Shown here: positions 8,205 to 15,915 of the stretch, one piece after another
Layout: every line of letters starts with the position of its first letter
How positions within the stretch are numbered: position 1 is the stretch's first letter
NCBI GenBank assembly: GCA_031257875.1
Contig: JAIRNV010000137.1
Span: forward strand, 1-62,191
Length of the DNA stretch: 62,191 nucleotides
Direction: 5' to 3'
DNA from: Dysgonamonadaceae bacterium
GTDB lineage: Bacteria; Bacteroidota; Bacteroidia; Bacteroidales; Azobacteroidaceae
The notes under the pieces: generated by a model
Told to the model about the DNA's origin: nothing
The model's database searches: none
What the model saw: the letters and a program-made list of their open reading frames with translations, nothing else
Translations under genes and position numbers: made by a program

Positions 8205-8510
8205 TTAAATGCGAAAACCGTATTTTTTAATTTGACGTATAACAGGAGTATCGGTTAAAAAATCATTTTCACAATAGGTGTGGGTTTCAATCATGGTTTC
8301 CTCCCCCTTTCGAATAACCATCAATCGAACGTCAGTATCAAATGACATTTGATTATCCGGTAAAATTAATGCTATATCTATGTCGCTGTTTTCGTTATAA
8401 TTATCTTTGGCATAAGAGCCGAAAAGCCATGCATCCAAAACATTAATACCGTTTTGTTTCACTTTTTCCAAATAATTTTTACTCAGTATTACAGCATCTT
8501 TTTTATCCAT
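8205..8510 (-). CDS. MNT-type nucleotidyltransferase domain protein
   Basis: A 101-residue protein, start chosen at the ATG at 8510 (MDKKDAVILSKNYLEK). The open frame runs to 8630, but its extra 40 codons are a glycosyltransferase remnant. The active site is AWLFGSYAKDNYNENSDIDIALIL (GS...DxD). It is a diverged relative of the gene at 7852-8157, placed in tandem. A HEPN partner is missing, so a toxin-antitoxin role is only a possibility. Confidence 0.72.
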   Translation of the reverse strand: MDKKDAVILSKNYLEKVKQNGINVLDAWLFGSYAKDNYNENSDIDIALILPDNQMSFDTDVRLMVIRKGEETMIETHTYCENDFLTDTPVIRQIKKYGFRI

Positions 8511-8589
8511 AATCGAATTTTTAATCCATTCGCGGCGCAAATATACATGAATTTTATCAATTACACACAGACGAATAAAGATGTCTTGC

Positions 8590-8630
8590 AAAGCTATGAC
8601 TAATACTGATATTTTCACATGACTATTCAT
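8590..8630 (-). pseudogene. Remnant of a GT2 5' end overlapping the wzy stop
   Basis: The minus strand reads MNSHVKISVLVIALQ, the standard start of a family 2 glycosyltransferase and nearly the first ten codons of the GT2 at 7824. Its ATG overlaps the polymerase gene stop by four bases (ATGA). The GT2 body is gone, and the nucleotidyltransferase gene begins 80 bp on. Confidence 0.75.
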
Positions 8631-9949
8631 TCCAAAACAGGTTCTTCCGTTTTTTTAATTACACAATAAGTAATTAACGGCAACACAAATGTTATCGGCG
8701 TGATAAGGTTGGGTGAAAAAAATGATGTTCCAAACGACATAACAAGAAAAAGAAATGATGAAAGGGCGTATCTGTTTTTCCTTTTTTTATAAAAAAATAC
8801 CGTCAGGTAGATAAACAACAACAAATTCAAAAAAGTTCCCAAATAACCGTATCGCAGCAACAAAACGGAATGAGAAATATCTCCGGTATCCAATTGTTGG
8901 GTCTGTCCCGACAATTCTTCTGCCAAACCGATATCGAAATCAAACAGGGAATAAGTCAGTTTGGAATCTTCCGTCATCAATCCCGCTCCGGTTAGCATAG
9001 TTACCGGATTATCCAAAAGATACTGATTGCGCTCCAAAAGATGCATTATCCGGAATGTAAATGTGGAAGCATGCAATTCGTCCATATCAATTTCCGCATC
9101 AACAACATTTCCGGAAACAACACGCTGGATATCAATATAGGTACGGGAGTGAACAAACTTATATCCGGCAAAGACGATAAAAAACACTGAAAATACGGAA
9201 ATAACAGTTAAAATTTTTATCCTTCGTAAACGGGGAAGTTGAAGAATATATCCCAATATTACGGCGACAATGAACGAACCTATCAAACTGCGGTGGAATG
9301 CTGCAAGCAAGGCAATAACAAGTATAGCAGTCGTTGCATATTTCGCCATTCCTTTCAATGGATTGTAATAAATTGCCATAAACGCAAAGAAATGAAGCAT
9401 ATCCGGCTGGTTGTAATATCGCGGTATTTTTATACCAAACAAGTTCACAGAACTTTTTGCACCTGTATTAAGAATTGATTCGTTCAAAAATATCTGAAGA
9501 AGGTACAATACCGAACAAATAACCGTTACAAGGAACAAATATTTCAATAAACGTTCCATTTGCTCTTTCGGCAGATTACGGAAAACGGGGTAGACAACCC
9601 ATAAAAAGTGATAGCGGCAAGTTCGAATAATTTCAGTCCAACCAACGCCGATTGCAAATTTATTATAAAAAATACATGCAACCAGAAATGCACAAAACAG
9701 AAGGTATAAACAAATCAAACGGTCGAATTTCAAATAACCTTTTATGCAAAAAGCGTCAATCACCACAACCGTAAAAAGTATGATTATCGCATAATCCATA
9801 CCTTTGGAAAAGAACACTGATTCGGTTATTTTTTCGGGAATAAGGTTAAAACCGGATGTTAAAAACAAGAAAAAGAAAATGAGCGCCGGAACTTTATAAT
9901 CCCACACATACAACCCGATAACTATTATGACAATAAACAAAAAAATCAT
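8627..9949 (-). CDS. O-antigen/capsule polymerase-like membrane protein (Wzy/ligase family)
   Basis: A 440-residue polytopic inner-membrane protein with about 10-12 hydrophobic segments, starting MIFLFIVIIVIGLYVWDYKVP. A large polar loop (about 270-345, including HASTFTFRIMHLLERNQYLLDNPVTMLTGAG) lies in the C-terminal half, followed by HSVLLLRYGYLGTFLNLLLF. This is the O-antigen polymerase/ligase pattern. It likely polymerises undecaprenyl-linked repeat units at the periplasmic face. It lies between the flippase gene and the transferases, the usual place for wzy. Proteins of this class are assigned by topology, so polymerase versus ligase is not settled. Confidence 0.75.
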   Translation of the reverse strand: MIFLFIVIIVIGLYVWDYKVPALIFFFLFLTSGFNLIPEKITESVFFSKGMDYAIIILFTVVVIDAFCIKGYLKFDRLICLYLLFCAFLVACIFYNKFAIGVGWTEIIRTCRYHFLWVVYPVFRNLPKEQMERLLKYLFLVTVICSVLYLLQIFLNESILNTGAKSSVNLFGIKIPRYYNQPDMLHFFAFMAIYYNPLKGMAKYATTAILVIALLAAFHRSLIGSFIVAVILGYILQLPRLRRIKILTVISVFSVFFIVFAGYKFVHSRTYIDIQRVVSGNVVDAEIDMDELHASTFTFRIMHLLERNQYLLDNPVTMLTGAGLMTEDSKLTYSLFDFDIGLAEELSGQTQQLDTGDISHSVLLLRYGYLGTFLNLLLFIYLTVFFYKKRKNRYALSSFLFLVMSFGTSFFSPNLITPITFVLPLITYCVIKKTEEPVLE

Positions 9950-9976
9950 GCTTTCACCAAAATTTCATCATTGTTT

Positions 9977-11362
9977 TCATTTTCCCCAAATACCGGTAGC
10001 CTTGTTCCATATTAATTTATGCAACTGTACCGGCGCCCATATCATACGCGGGAAATACACAATCACCGGCGACAAAACAACTCCGACTATGCCCCACATT
10101 TTTCCAAAATACCAAACTGCCGGAATAAACAATATTATCTCCATAACGGAGCTATACACCTGCAACCGGACTTTGCCAATCCCGTTTAACGGATAAATAC
10201 AGGTATTTAACCAGCACAATGTGCACACAAACAGACAAACGGAAGCAGACATCCAAAAAGAAATATCCAAACCGCCGAAAGTATCTTTAATCCAGTAATT
10301 AATCCAAAGCCAGTAAATAACCGGCGATAAGGCCAAAACAACAGCCTGAACTATCAGTAACCCGATAAAAAACCGGTGCAACTGACGCACGGTTTTTTTC
10401 ATCCATCCGTAATCATTTTGCGTGTATGCATCCGTAAAAGAACTCCAGTATGGTAAAATCATAATACCGACAATATTCAGCGCTACGGAAAAAATTTTGA
10501 ACGATACATTAAAATTTGTTACTTCTACCGAATTGGCTATTCGCTGTATAAAAAACGGCAATGATTGCATCACCAACAGGGAGGAACAGGACGCAATAAA
10601 AAACTTGACGCCCAAATTCATCATACTGCCCGCCACCTTAAAATCAACGAATCGAAACGAAGGACGCCATACTTTATATCTGGTATTAAACAGAATCATA
10701 TTGGCAATCAGTAAAACGGCCACCGGAGCAAAACCGGTTACCCACCCTAAAGAAACCAGCGAAGGCGGAACCGTTTTCGACAGGATGAAAATACCGATAA
10801 GCGTCAGCAGTTGTCCCAGCATGTCAAGGAATGAAGCAATGGCAGGGCGTTGATCGGCTGATATGACCTGTTTTAACAAATTTAGAATAAAAGTAAAGCA
10901 AAAAGCAATGAAAATGATCCATATCAGCCCTGAAACCTCTTCGGCATAAACTGCCGGTACGGTTTTGAGTATTTTAATCCAGTCCAGAAAAGGATTAACC
11001 AGACAAAACAACAAAGCTACGCCAAAACATATCAAGCCGAAAATGGCATAAGCAGAACTGATATACTTTCGTGCCAACAGGTTGTCGCCCCGTGCTTTGG
11101 CTTCCGTCAACCTGTTTTTCATCCCGCTTCCCAAACCGATATCAAACAGATTGAGCCAAAAGATCATCGAATATAAAGTCAGCCAAATACCGTTCCGTTC
11201 AGGATTGACATAATTGATTGTCAGGGGAATGAGTATAAAAGAAATGAGTATCGTTATGCCTTTGATTGCAAAAGACGCGGCAATATTTTTCTTTGTCAAA
11301 ACCGTTCTTTCACATCCTTCGTTAAAATAACTTACTATTTTCTCTTTGACGCCGGCAATCAT
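9977..11362 (-). CDS. Oligosaccharide flippase (Wzx-like)
   Basis: A 461-residue membrane protein with about 12-14 hydrophobic segments of the MOP/polysaccharide biosynthesis family. The N-terminal segment KKNIAASFAIKGITILISFILIPLTINYVNPERNGIWLTL is typical of Wzx. It moves lipid-linked repeat units across the inner membrane. The start overlaps the stop of the chain-length gene by four bases (ATGA), so they are translationally coupled; the polymerase gene follows 27 bp downstream. Confidence 0.85.
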   Translation of the reverse strand: MIAGVKEKIVSYFNEGCERTVLTKKNIAASFAIKGITILISFILIPLTINYVNPERNGIWLTLYSMIFWLNLFDIGLGSGMKNRLTEAKARGDNLLARKYISSAYAIFGLICFGVALLFCLVNPFLDWIKILKTVPAVYAEEVSGLIWIIFIAFCFTFILNLLKQVISADQRPAIASFLDMLGQLLTLIGIFILSKTVPPSLVSLGWVTGFAPVAVLLIANMILFNTRYKVWRPSFRFVDFKVAGSMMNLGVKFFIASCSSLLVMQSLPFFIQRIANSVEVTNFNVSFKIFSVALNIVGIMILPYWSSFTDAYTQNDYGWMKKTVRQLHRFFIGLLIVQAVVLALSPVIYWLWINYWIKDTFGGLDISFWMSASVCLFVCTLCWLNTCIYPLNGIGKVRLQVYSSVMEIILFIPAVWYFGKMWGIVGVVLSPVIVYFPRMIWAPVQLHKLIWNKATGIWGK

Positions 11363-12966
11363 CTTTTTCTGTTCCTCAAATAATTTCTAATCGCAGGAAT
11401 AAAATAAATCGCCCCCAAAGGCAGCAACCCGCCGAAAAACAGGACAAACAGCGCCGTTTTTTTGAGACTCGGCGATACGGGTGTGTTGACCGTATAAGGC
11501 TCGTCAATCACTTTCAACTTGGGCAGCAGCGATATGGCTTTTAGCATGGTTTCTTCTCTTTTTTCAACTAAAAAAAGGTAAATGGTCTGCTGTATCTCCT
11601 GTTCTCTTTTTAAATCCATATATTGTCGTTCGACGGAAGGAATGCCGGTAATTTTTGAATTAATTTCCTTTTCCCTGCTTTTCAATTCCGCCAGCGAAAT
11701 TTGCAATCCTTTTTTGATATTGGCTAAAGACTGTAACAGATTTTTCCGCTGAGCCTCAATTTGTATGTCCATACTCTGGATAACATGGGTCGTTACCGGC
11801 GAATTGAGATGCAAATCGTTCCGGGTCAGTAAGGCTTCATTGTATTTATTGACCACTTCGGCGAGCGAGGGGTCTAAAGTCGCTGTGCTGAATGGAATTA
11901 GCGCGGATTTATTATTTCCGTCTTTTACAAAGTCAAAAATAATATCCATCAGTTTCAACTGCGTTTCCGCATCGGTCAGCCGGGCTTGAAGTTCGGCATT
12001 GATTTCAAAATAATACGTTACATCGGCTGTTATATCCGTCAGCCGGTGCCGGTCTTTAAACGATCGGATATTATCGTCGACAGCGCCCAAATCGGATACC
12101 ACGGTTCTGAGCCGCCCGTCAATAAAAGCGTTTGTTTTTTCGGAAAGTATACCCTTGTCTTCTATCCATTTCGAGTTATAAACATGGATGATTTCATTCA
12201 AAATCCGTTTGGCAAAAGCCGGATTCCGGTGATTGGCAGTCAAATTGATAAGGTCGGAACTTTTCTTTTCAAAATCAATTTCGATTTCTTTCATATAAAG
12301 CTGAGCCATGTAATCATAGTTCGTAAGCAAAGCCTTGATTTTAAACGGTTTTTTGTATTCGCCGTAATAAGCCGATTGGGACAGGGTAAATTTTCCGGCA
12401 GGGGTTTCAAGTTCGGCAGGGAAAGCGTTGATTCTGTAGTTTCCAACCGTTTCCTTGAGCATTTTCAGTTTAACATCGGCCGCATCATCGTTTTTTACGC
12501 TGATAATAAATTCGAGCATGGCGTTAAGCGTATCCGGCAAGGCCGGATCGGAAGAAACAACTACCGGCGACCGGTCGTATAACTGCGTTTTGACAATACC
12601 CGCATATTCCGACTGTACGTAAACTTTATTCAGGTCTAAATTCTTTATTATTTTTTTGATATAACCGTGAGACGCCATCTTTTTCGCCTCGTCTTCCACA
12701 TTTTGCGATCCGCCGCCTACCCCGAAAGCGCTCATCAAAGATGCAGACCGGCCAAGCCCGCCGGATTTCATAAAAGAATCATCGTCGGTAAGGCTTACCC
12801 TGGCGGCAATTTCCCACACCGGCGCTTTGACTTTGAGATAAACAAACGCCACAGCCACACAGATTATCATACTGATTACAAAGTAATACCAGTGTTTTAG
12901 GCACAGCAGCAAAAATGCCGCTACCTGTTCTTTTTCGGAATTATTTTCTTTATTCATTGGAATCAT
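11359..12966 (-). CDS. Polysaccharide chain-length determinant protein (Wzz family)
   Basis: A 535-residue inner-membrane co-polymerase. It has an N-terminal membrane segment (about 28-48, YYFVISMIICVAVAFVYL), a Wzz domain, a long periplasmic coiled-coil region and a GNVR-like segment with IPSVERQYMDLKREQEIQQTIYLFLVEKREE. PYTVNTPVSPSLKK precedes the second membrane segment near the C-terminus. No tyrosine kinase domain is fused. It controls chain length and couples to the export lipoprotein encoded next to it. The ATG at 12957 (MNKENNSEKEQ) is an equally plausible start. Confidence 0.88.
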   Translation of the reverse strand: MIPMNKENNSEKEQVAAFLLLCLKHWYYFVISMIICVAVAFVYLKVKAPVWEIAARVSLTDDDSFMKSGGLGRSASLMSAFGVGGGSQNVEDEAKKMASHGYIKKIIKNLDLNKVYVQSEYAGIVKTQLYDRSPVVVSSDPALPDTLNAMLEFIISVKNDDAADVKLKMLKETVGNYRINAFPAELETPAGKFTLSQSAYYGEYKKPFKIKALLTNYDYMAQLYMKEIEIDFEKKSSDLINLTANHRNPAFAKRILNEIIHVYNSKWIEDKGILSEKTNAFIDGRLRTVVSDLGAVDDNIRSFKDRHRLTDITADVTYYFEINAELQARLTDAETQLKLMDIIFDFVKDGNNKSALIPFSTATLDPSLAEVVNKYNEALLTRNDLHLNSPVTTHVIQSMDIQIEAQRKNLLQSLANIKKGLQISLAELKSREKEINSKITGIPSVERQYMDLKREQEIQQTIYLFLVEKREETMLKAISLLPKLKVIDEPYTVNTPVSPSLKKTALFVLFFGGLLPLGAIYFIPAIRNYLRNRKR

Positions 12967-12992
12967 ATTTTATTAACCGGAATTTCTTATTT

Positions 12993-13131
12993 AGGGATTT
13001 TAAAAAAAATAAACAACAGGCAACAATCAACTCCGTGTTCAATTATTTTAACTACGGAGTTTCACGGAGTTGTTTTCACGGAGTAACTCGGAGGGAAAAC
13101 TTACATCTGTTATATCCTGTTTATTTTGCAT
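12993..13131 (-). repeat. Dispersed CACGGAGT palindromic repeat, copy 1
   Basis: A roughly 140-bp element between the export lipoprotein and chain-length genes. Read on the minus strand it begins ATGCAAAATAAACAGGATAT, has alternating CTCCGTG/CACGGAG segments, and ends near GTTTATTTTTTTTAAAA. It matches the plus-strand copy at 39604-39775 end to end, but with a shorter internal palindrome. It could act in RNA as a stem-loop between two operon genes. Confidence 0.75.
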
Positions 13132-13133
13132 TA

Positions 13134-13970
13134 TTATCTCTTCTCTATCAAAAATAAAATGATCGTAAGCGTGGAAGAAACCGCTCCGATAATGGTGGAA
13201 ATCACGGAAAGCCTGTAATTGTCGGACGCCCCGTATTGTGCATCTTTCCTCCGCGTAGAGTTCATATCCACAACGATAATGTCGTTTTGTTTCAAATAAT
13301 AATAAGGAGAAGTAAAAACGTCGGAAGAAGTCAAATCCAGTACGACAGATTCCAGACGCCCGTTTTCTTCCCTGATCAACTTAACCCGTTTTCTGTCGCC
13401 GACCTGCGTCATACCGCCGGCCTCCGCAATAGCATCCAGTATGGAATAGTTGTGCCGGTTTTCGATCTCAATCAGTCCCGGTTCTTCCACTTCCCCCAGT
13501 ACTTTTACGTAATTCAGCGTTATCGAAACGCGAACGGTCGGCTCGGACATGTGCGGTTTCAATTTTTCCCGCAAAAGCGCTTCCAGTTCAAAGTGAGTCA
13601 ACCCCTGCGCGCTTATTTTCCCGAATTTCGGAAAATCAATTTCGCCTTTTTCATCAACCGTGTATGTTTGAAATTCCATTTCACTGGAAATGCTCGCTGC
13701 GGAGGAGGCGGCGGGAGTTGAAGGCGTTATGGGAAGAAGGTTAAACTGGTCGTAGGTCTTTGTATCCATTACGTTTCCCGAAGAAACAACAATCCGCAGC
13801 ACATTGCCGGGACGAATAACGGTCTTGCCGTTTTCCGGATTAACAAACGCTCCGGTAAGACTTCTTCCCTGAGTCAGGTCGTTGAACATAATCAAATCAT
13901 CAGGCACCGATTTACAGGCAAACAACAAAACTGTCAAAAAAACAAAACATAAATACTTCAATTTGATCAT
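13134..13970 (-). CDS. Polysaccharide export outer-membrane lipoprotein (Wza-like)
   Basis: A 278-residue lipoprotein with a signal ending LLFACKSVPDD (lipobox cysteine 19). The polysaccharide export domain is seen in GNVLRIVVSSGNVMD and the beta-strand region VDEKGEIDFPKFGKISAQGLT; a SLBB segment follows (VKVLGEVEEPGLIEIENRHNYSILDAIAEAGG). It ends in a hydrophobic helix (SVISTIIGAVSSTLTIILFLI). It forms the outer-membrane channel for the polymer. It is the first gene of the minus-strand operon that runs to 622. Confidence 0.9.
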   Translation of the reverse strand: MIKLKYLCFVFLTVLLFACKSVPDDLIMFNDLTQGRSLTGAFVNPENGKTVIRPGNVLRIVVSSGNVMDTKTYDQFNLLPITPSTPAASSAASISSEMEFQTYTVDEKGEIDFPKFGKISAQGLTHFELEALLREKLKPHMSEPTVRVSITLNYVKVLGEVEEPGLIEIENRHNYSILDAIAEAGGMTQVGDRKRVKLIREENGRLESVVLDLTSSDVFTSPYYYLKQNDIIVVDMNSTRRKDAQYGASDNYRLSVISTIIGAVSSTLTIILFLIEKR

Positions 13971-14062
13971 AAACGTTAATTTTTTTATACTTAAAAATAA
14001 TTTTTGTTTTTAAAACGTTTGGAAAATCAGATTAGTATATATTGAAAATAGAAAATTATCGT

Positions 14063-14070
14063 TAATTTTG
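14063..14070 (+). promoter_or_regulatory. Candidate -7 element TAATTTTG close to the start codon
   Basis: TAATTTTG matches TAnnTTTG and ends five bases before the ATG at 14076, which would give an almost leaderless transcript. The 13971-14075 gap between the divergent genes is AT-rich and holds no gene. Confidence 0.35.
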
Positions 14071-14075
14071 CAGTC

Positions 14076-14993
14076 ATGGATTTCATTAATTTTCACATCG
14101 CTTATTTGCTCACGAAGCATAAGCAGGTTATCATACCCGATTTTGGCGCTTTTGTTGCATTCAAAGTACAGGACAATCAGGAAAACAGAAAAGGTATTCT
14201 GTCGCCTCCTGGCAAATATTCCCTGATATTCAACCCCGAAATTATAAAAGACGACGGATTGCTGGTTCATTCCATTGCCAAAGAAAAAAATATCAGCGAC
14301 GGGGAAGCGCTACGTTTAGTTTATGAATACGTCGACAGTCTGGTCGACAACTTGCGGGCGGGACAAACCGTACGATTCCCGTGGATCGGGAAAATTCATT
14401 TGTCCGGCAACCGGAAAATCGTGTTTACGCCGGCGCTTAACCTGAGTTGCAATGCTTCCAGCTGCGGGCTTGTCAATTTCAGTTTTCCTTATTTAAATGA
14501 AAATCCTGCTGCCGGTAAACGCAAAAAAAATCGCAGGCGGACGGCTGTTTATATCATGATTGCCGTAACTGTTTTGCTATCCGTTTTGGGCGCTTTGATA
14601 ACTTTAAAACCTTTTCATTTTCCAATGAATCTCATTTCACTTCCCCATATACCGGCGCCGGTAAGCGAAACGCTTCCGGTGAATCCGTCCGGTCCGGCCG
14701 GTGTTGATTCTACTGCATCGGTCGCTGTCGATTCCGTTCCGGCACAACCGCAATATTTCCTTATTATTGCCAGTTTGACCGAAGAAAAAGAAGCGGAAGA
14801 TATGCTGGAACATTTTATCTCAAAAGGCATGGACAGCGCTACAATCGTTCATTCGGACGGGAGATACCGGATTTCTATCGAAACGTTTACGAATAAAGAA
14901 GACGCTGTGTCTTTTCTGGATTCAATCCGGAAAGAGCAGGGGAATCCGCTGTTCTCAGATGCTTGGATTTTGGAAAAAATGATTAATGATTAA
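14076..14993 (+). CDS. HU-CCDC81-like and SPOR domain membrane protein
   Basis: A 305-residue protein. The N-terminus (MDFINFHIAYLLTKHKQVIIPDFGAFVAF) is the first HU-CCDC81 bacterial domain; the second covers about 60-130 (GQTVRFPWIGKIHLSGNRKIVFTP). A basic KRKKNRRR stretch precedes one membrane segment (about 152-174). A Pro/Ser-rich linker leads to a C-terminal SPOR domain (about 225-300: QPQYFLIIASLTEEKEAEDMLEHFISKGM). SPOR domains bind denuded septal peptidoglycan, so it likely links the cytoplasmic HU-fold part to the periplasmic wall at division sites. This architecture is common in Bacteroidota; what the HU module binds here is not known. Confidence 0.85.
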   Translation: MDFINFHIAYLLTKHKQVIIPDFGAFVAFKVQDNQENRKGILSPPGKYSLIFNPEIIKDDGLLVHSIAKEKNISDGEALRLVYEYVDSLVDNLRAGQTVRFPWIGKIHLSGNRKIVFTPALNLSCNASSCGLVNFSFPYLNENPAAGKRKKNRRRTAVYIMIAVTVLLSVLGALITLKPFHFPMNLISLPHIPAPVSETLPVNPSGPAGVDSTASVAVDSVPAQPQYFLIIASLTEEKEAEDMLEHFISKGMDSATIVHSDGRYRISIETFTNKEDAVSFLDSIRKEQGNPLFSDAWILEKMIND

Positions 14994-14999
14994 TGATTA

Positions 15000-15557
15000 A
15001 TGATTGGTTTTCAGGTAATTGCCGGAAAATTAAAAGCAGTTGCAGGAAAATTAAAAGCAGTTGCAGGAAGATTAAAAGCAGTTGCAGGAAAATTAAAAGC
15101 AGTTGCAGGAAAATTAAAAGCAGTTGCAGGAAAATTAAAAGCAGTTGCAGGAAAATTAAAAGCAGTTGCAGGAAGATTAAAAGCAGTTGCAGGAAGATTA
15201 AAAGCAGTTGCAGGAAAATTAAAAGCAGTTGCAGGAAGATTAAAAGCAGTTGCAGGAAGATTAAAAGCAGTTGCAGGAAATTTAAAAGCAGTTGCCGGAA
15301 GATTAAAAGCAGTTGCAGGAAATTTAAAAGCAGTTGCCGGAAGATTAAAAGCAGTTGCCGGAAGATTAAAAGCAGTTGCCGGAAATTTTAAAGTAATAGC
15401 GGGAAATTTAGTTTCAACAGCGGGAAGTTTGGTTTCAATTGCGGGAAAATGTACCCCTCTTCATTTTTTGCTAATTTTGCATTTATATACTTCACGCGGT
15501 TTTATTTTGTGCATTGATTTATTCCGGAAAAAATCAATGCATGGTAAGTTCTATTAG
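15000..15557 (+). CDS. Heptad-repeat ORF over a 21-bp minisatellite
   Basis: An open frame of 185 codons starting MIGFQVIAG, seven bases after the HU-SPOR stop. It has about 20 seven-residue units of the form G[K/R/N]LKAVA, the last three degenerate, then a hydrophobic tail (HFLLILHLYTSRGF). Because the unit is 21 bp, two frames stay open, so openness is weak evidence for coding. If translated it would be a basic amphipathic repeat protein. Changes between units fall mostly at one codon (K, R or N). I recognise no family; it may be non-coding. Confidence 0.25.
   Translation: MIGFQVIAGKLKAVAGKLKAVAGRLKAVAGKLKAVAGKLKAVAGKLKAVAGKLKAVAGRLKAVAGRLKAVAGKLKAVAGRLKAVAGRLKAVAGNLKAVAGRLKAVAGNLKAVAGRLKAVAGRLKAVAGNFKVIAGNLVSTAGSLVSIAGKCTPLHFLLILHLYTSRGFILCIDLFRKKSMHGKFY
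15021..15446 (+). repeat. 21-bp minisatellite, about 20 copies
   Basis: Direct tandem repeats of a 21-bp unit with core GGAAAATTAAAAGCAGTTGC. Units differ mainly at AAAA/AAGA/AAAT and GCA/GCC, and the last three units are degenerate. No unit has a length change, so the period is strictly kept. It follows the HU-SPOR gene without a gap. There are no unique spacers, so it is not a CRISPR array. Confidence 0.95.
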
Positions 15558-15578
15558 TAAATGCAAAGTATAGAACAC

Positions 15579-15652
15579 AAATTACGCGAATTACGCAAGT
15601 TTACACCCGAATTTGACAGGGTGTCTTTGCGTAATCCGCGTAAATTTTACTT
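15579..15652. terminator. Long hairpin between convergent genes
   Basis: AAATTACGCGAATTACGCAA near 15580-15600 pairs with TTGCGTAATCCGCGTAAATT near 15630-15650, with one or two mismatches and a 30-nt loop. It lies at the 3' end of the minus-strand winged-helix gene. Related TTACGC sequence occurs at 60255-60275, so it may be a dispersed repeat. Confidence 0.5.
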
Positions 15653-15662
15653 CAAAATAATT

Positions 15663-15866
15663 TTATCTCGTCACAGAAAACGTAGCGCCTTCCTCATTGC
15701 GACCAAAGATCAATTTTTCTTCGCGAGCCAGCCATCCGACAGCGGTATAAATTTCTTTCTCCGTCAGTTTGGTCAGTTTCTTCAATTCCTTAATACTTTT
15801 GGCGCCCTGTTCGTTGAGAACTTTCCATACAGATCCTGCATCAGTGCCGATTTTTTCTTTCATCAT
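15663..15866 (-). CDS. Small winged helix-turn-helix protein (DUF2582-like)
   Basis: A 67-residue protein: KIGTDAGSVWKVLNEQGAKSIKELKKLTKLTEKEIYTAVGWLAREEKLIF. The helix-turn-helix followed by a wing (GRNEEGATFSVTR) fits the short winged-helix family common in Bacteroidota. It probably binds DNA; target unknown. It lies 49 bp downstream of the TPR gene and may share its transcript. Two adjacent ATG codons are possible starts. Confidence 0.75.
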   Translation of the reverse strand: MMKEKIGTDAGSVWKVLNEQGAKSIKELKKLTKLTEKEIYTAVGWLAREEKLIFGRNEEGATFSVTR

Positions 15867-15915
15867 TTTTATTCAATTTTTAATGGTTTAACGAGTAGAT
15901 AAGTTTACTCATTCA

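Noticed and set aside
14993-15391. Second open frame with RKIKSSC heptads
   Set aside because: It is the out-of-frame reading of the same 21-bp repeat; openness follows from the period.
15021-15446. Possible CRISPR array
   Set aside because: Units are contiguous 21-bp repeats with no unique spacers and no cas genes nearby.
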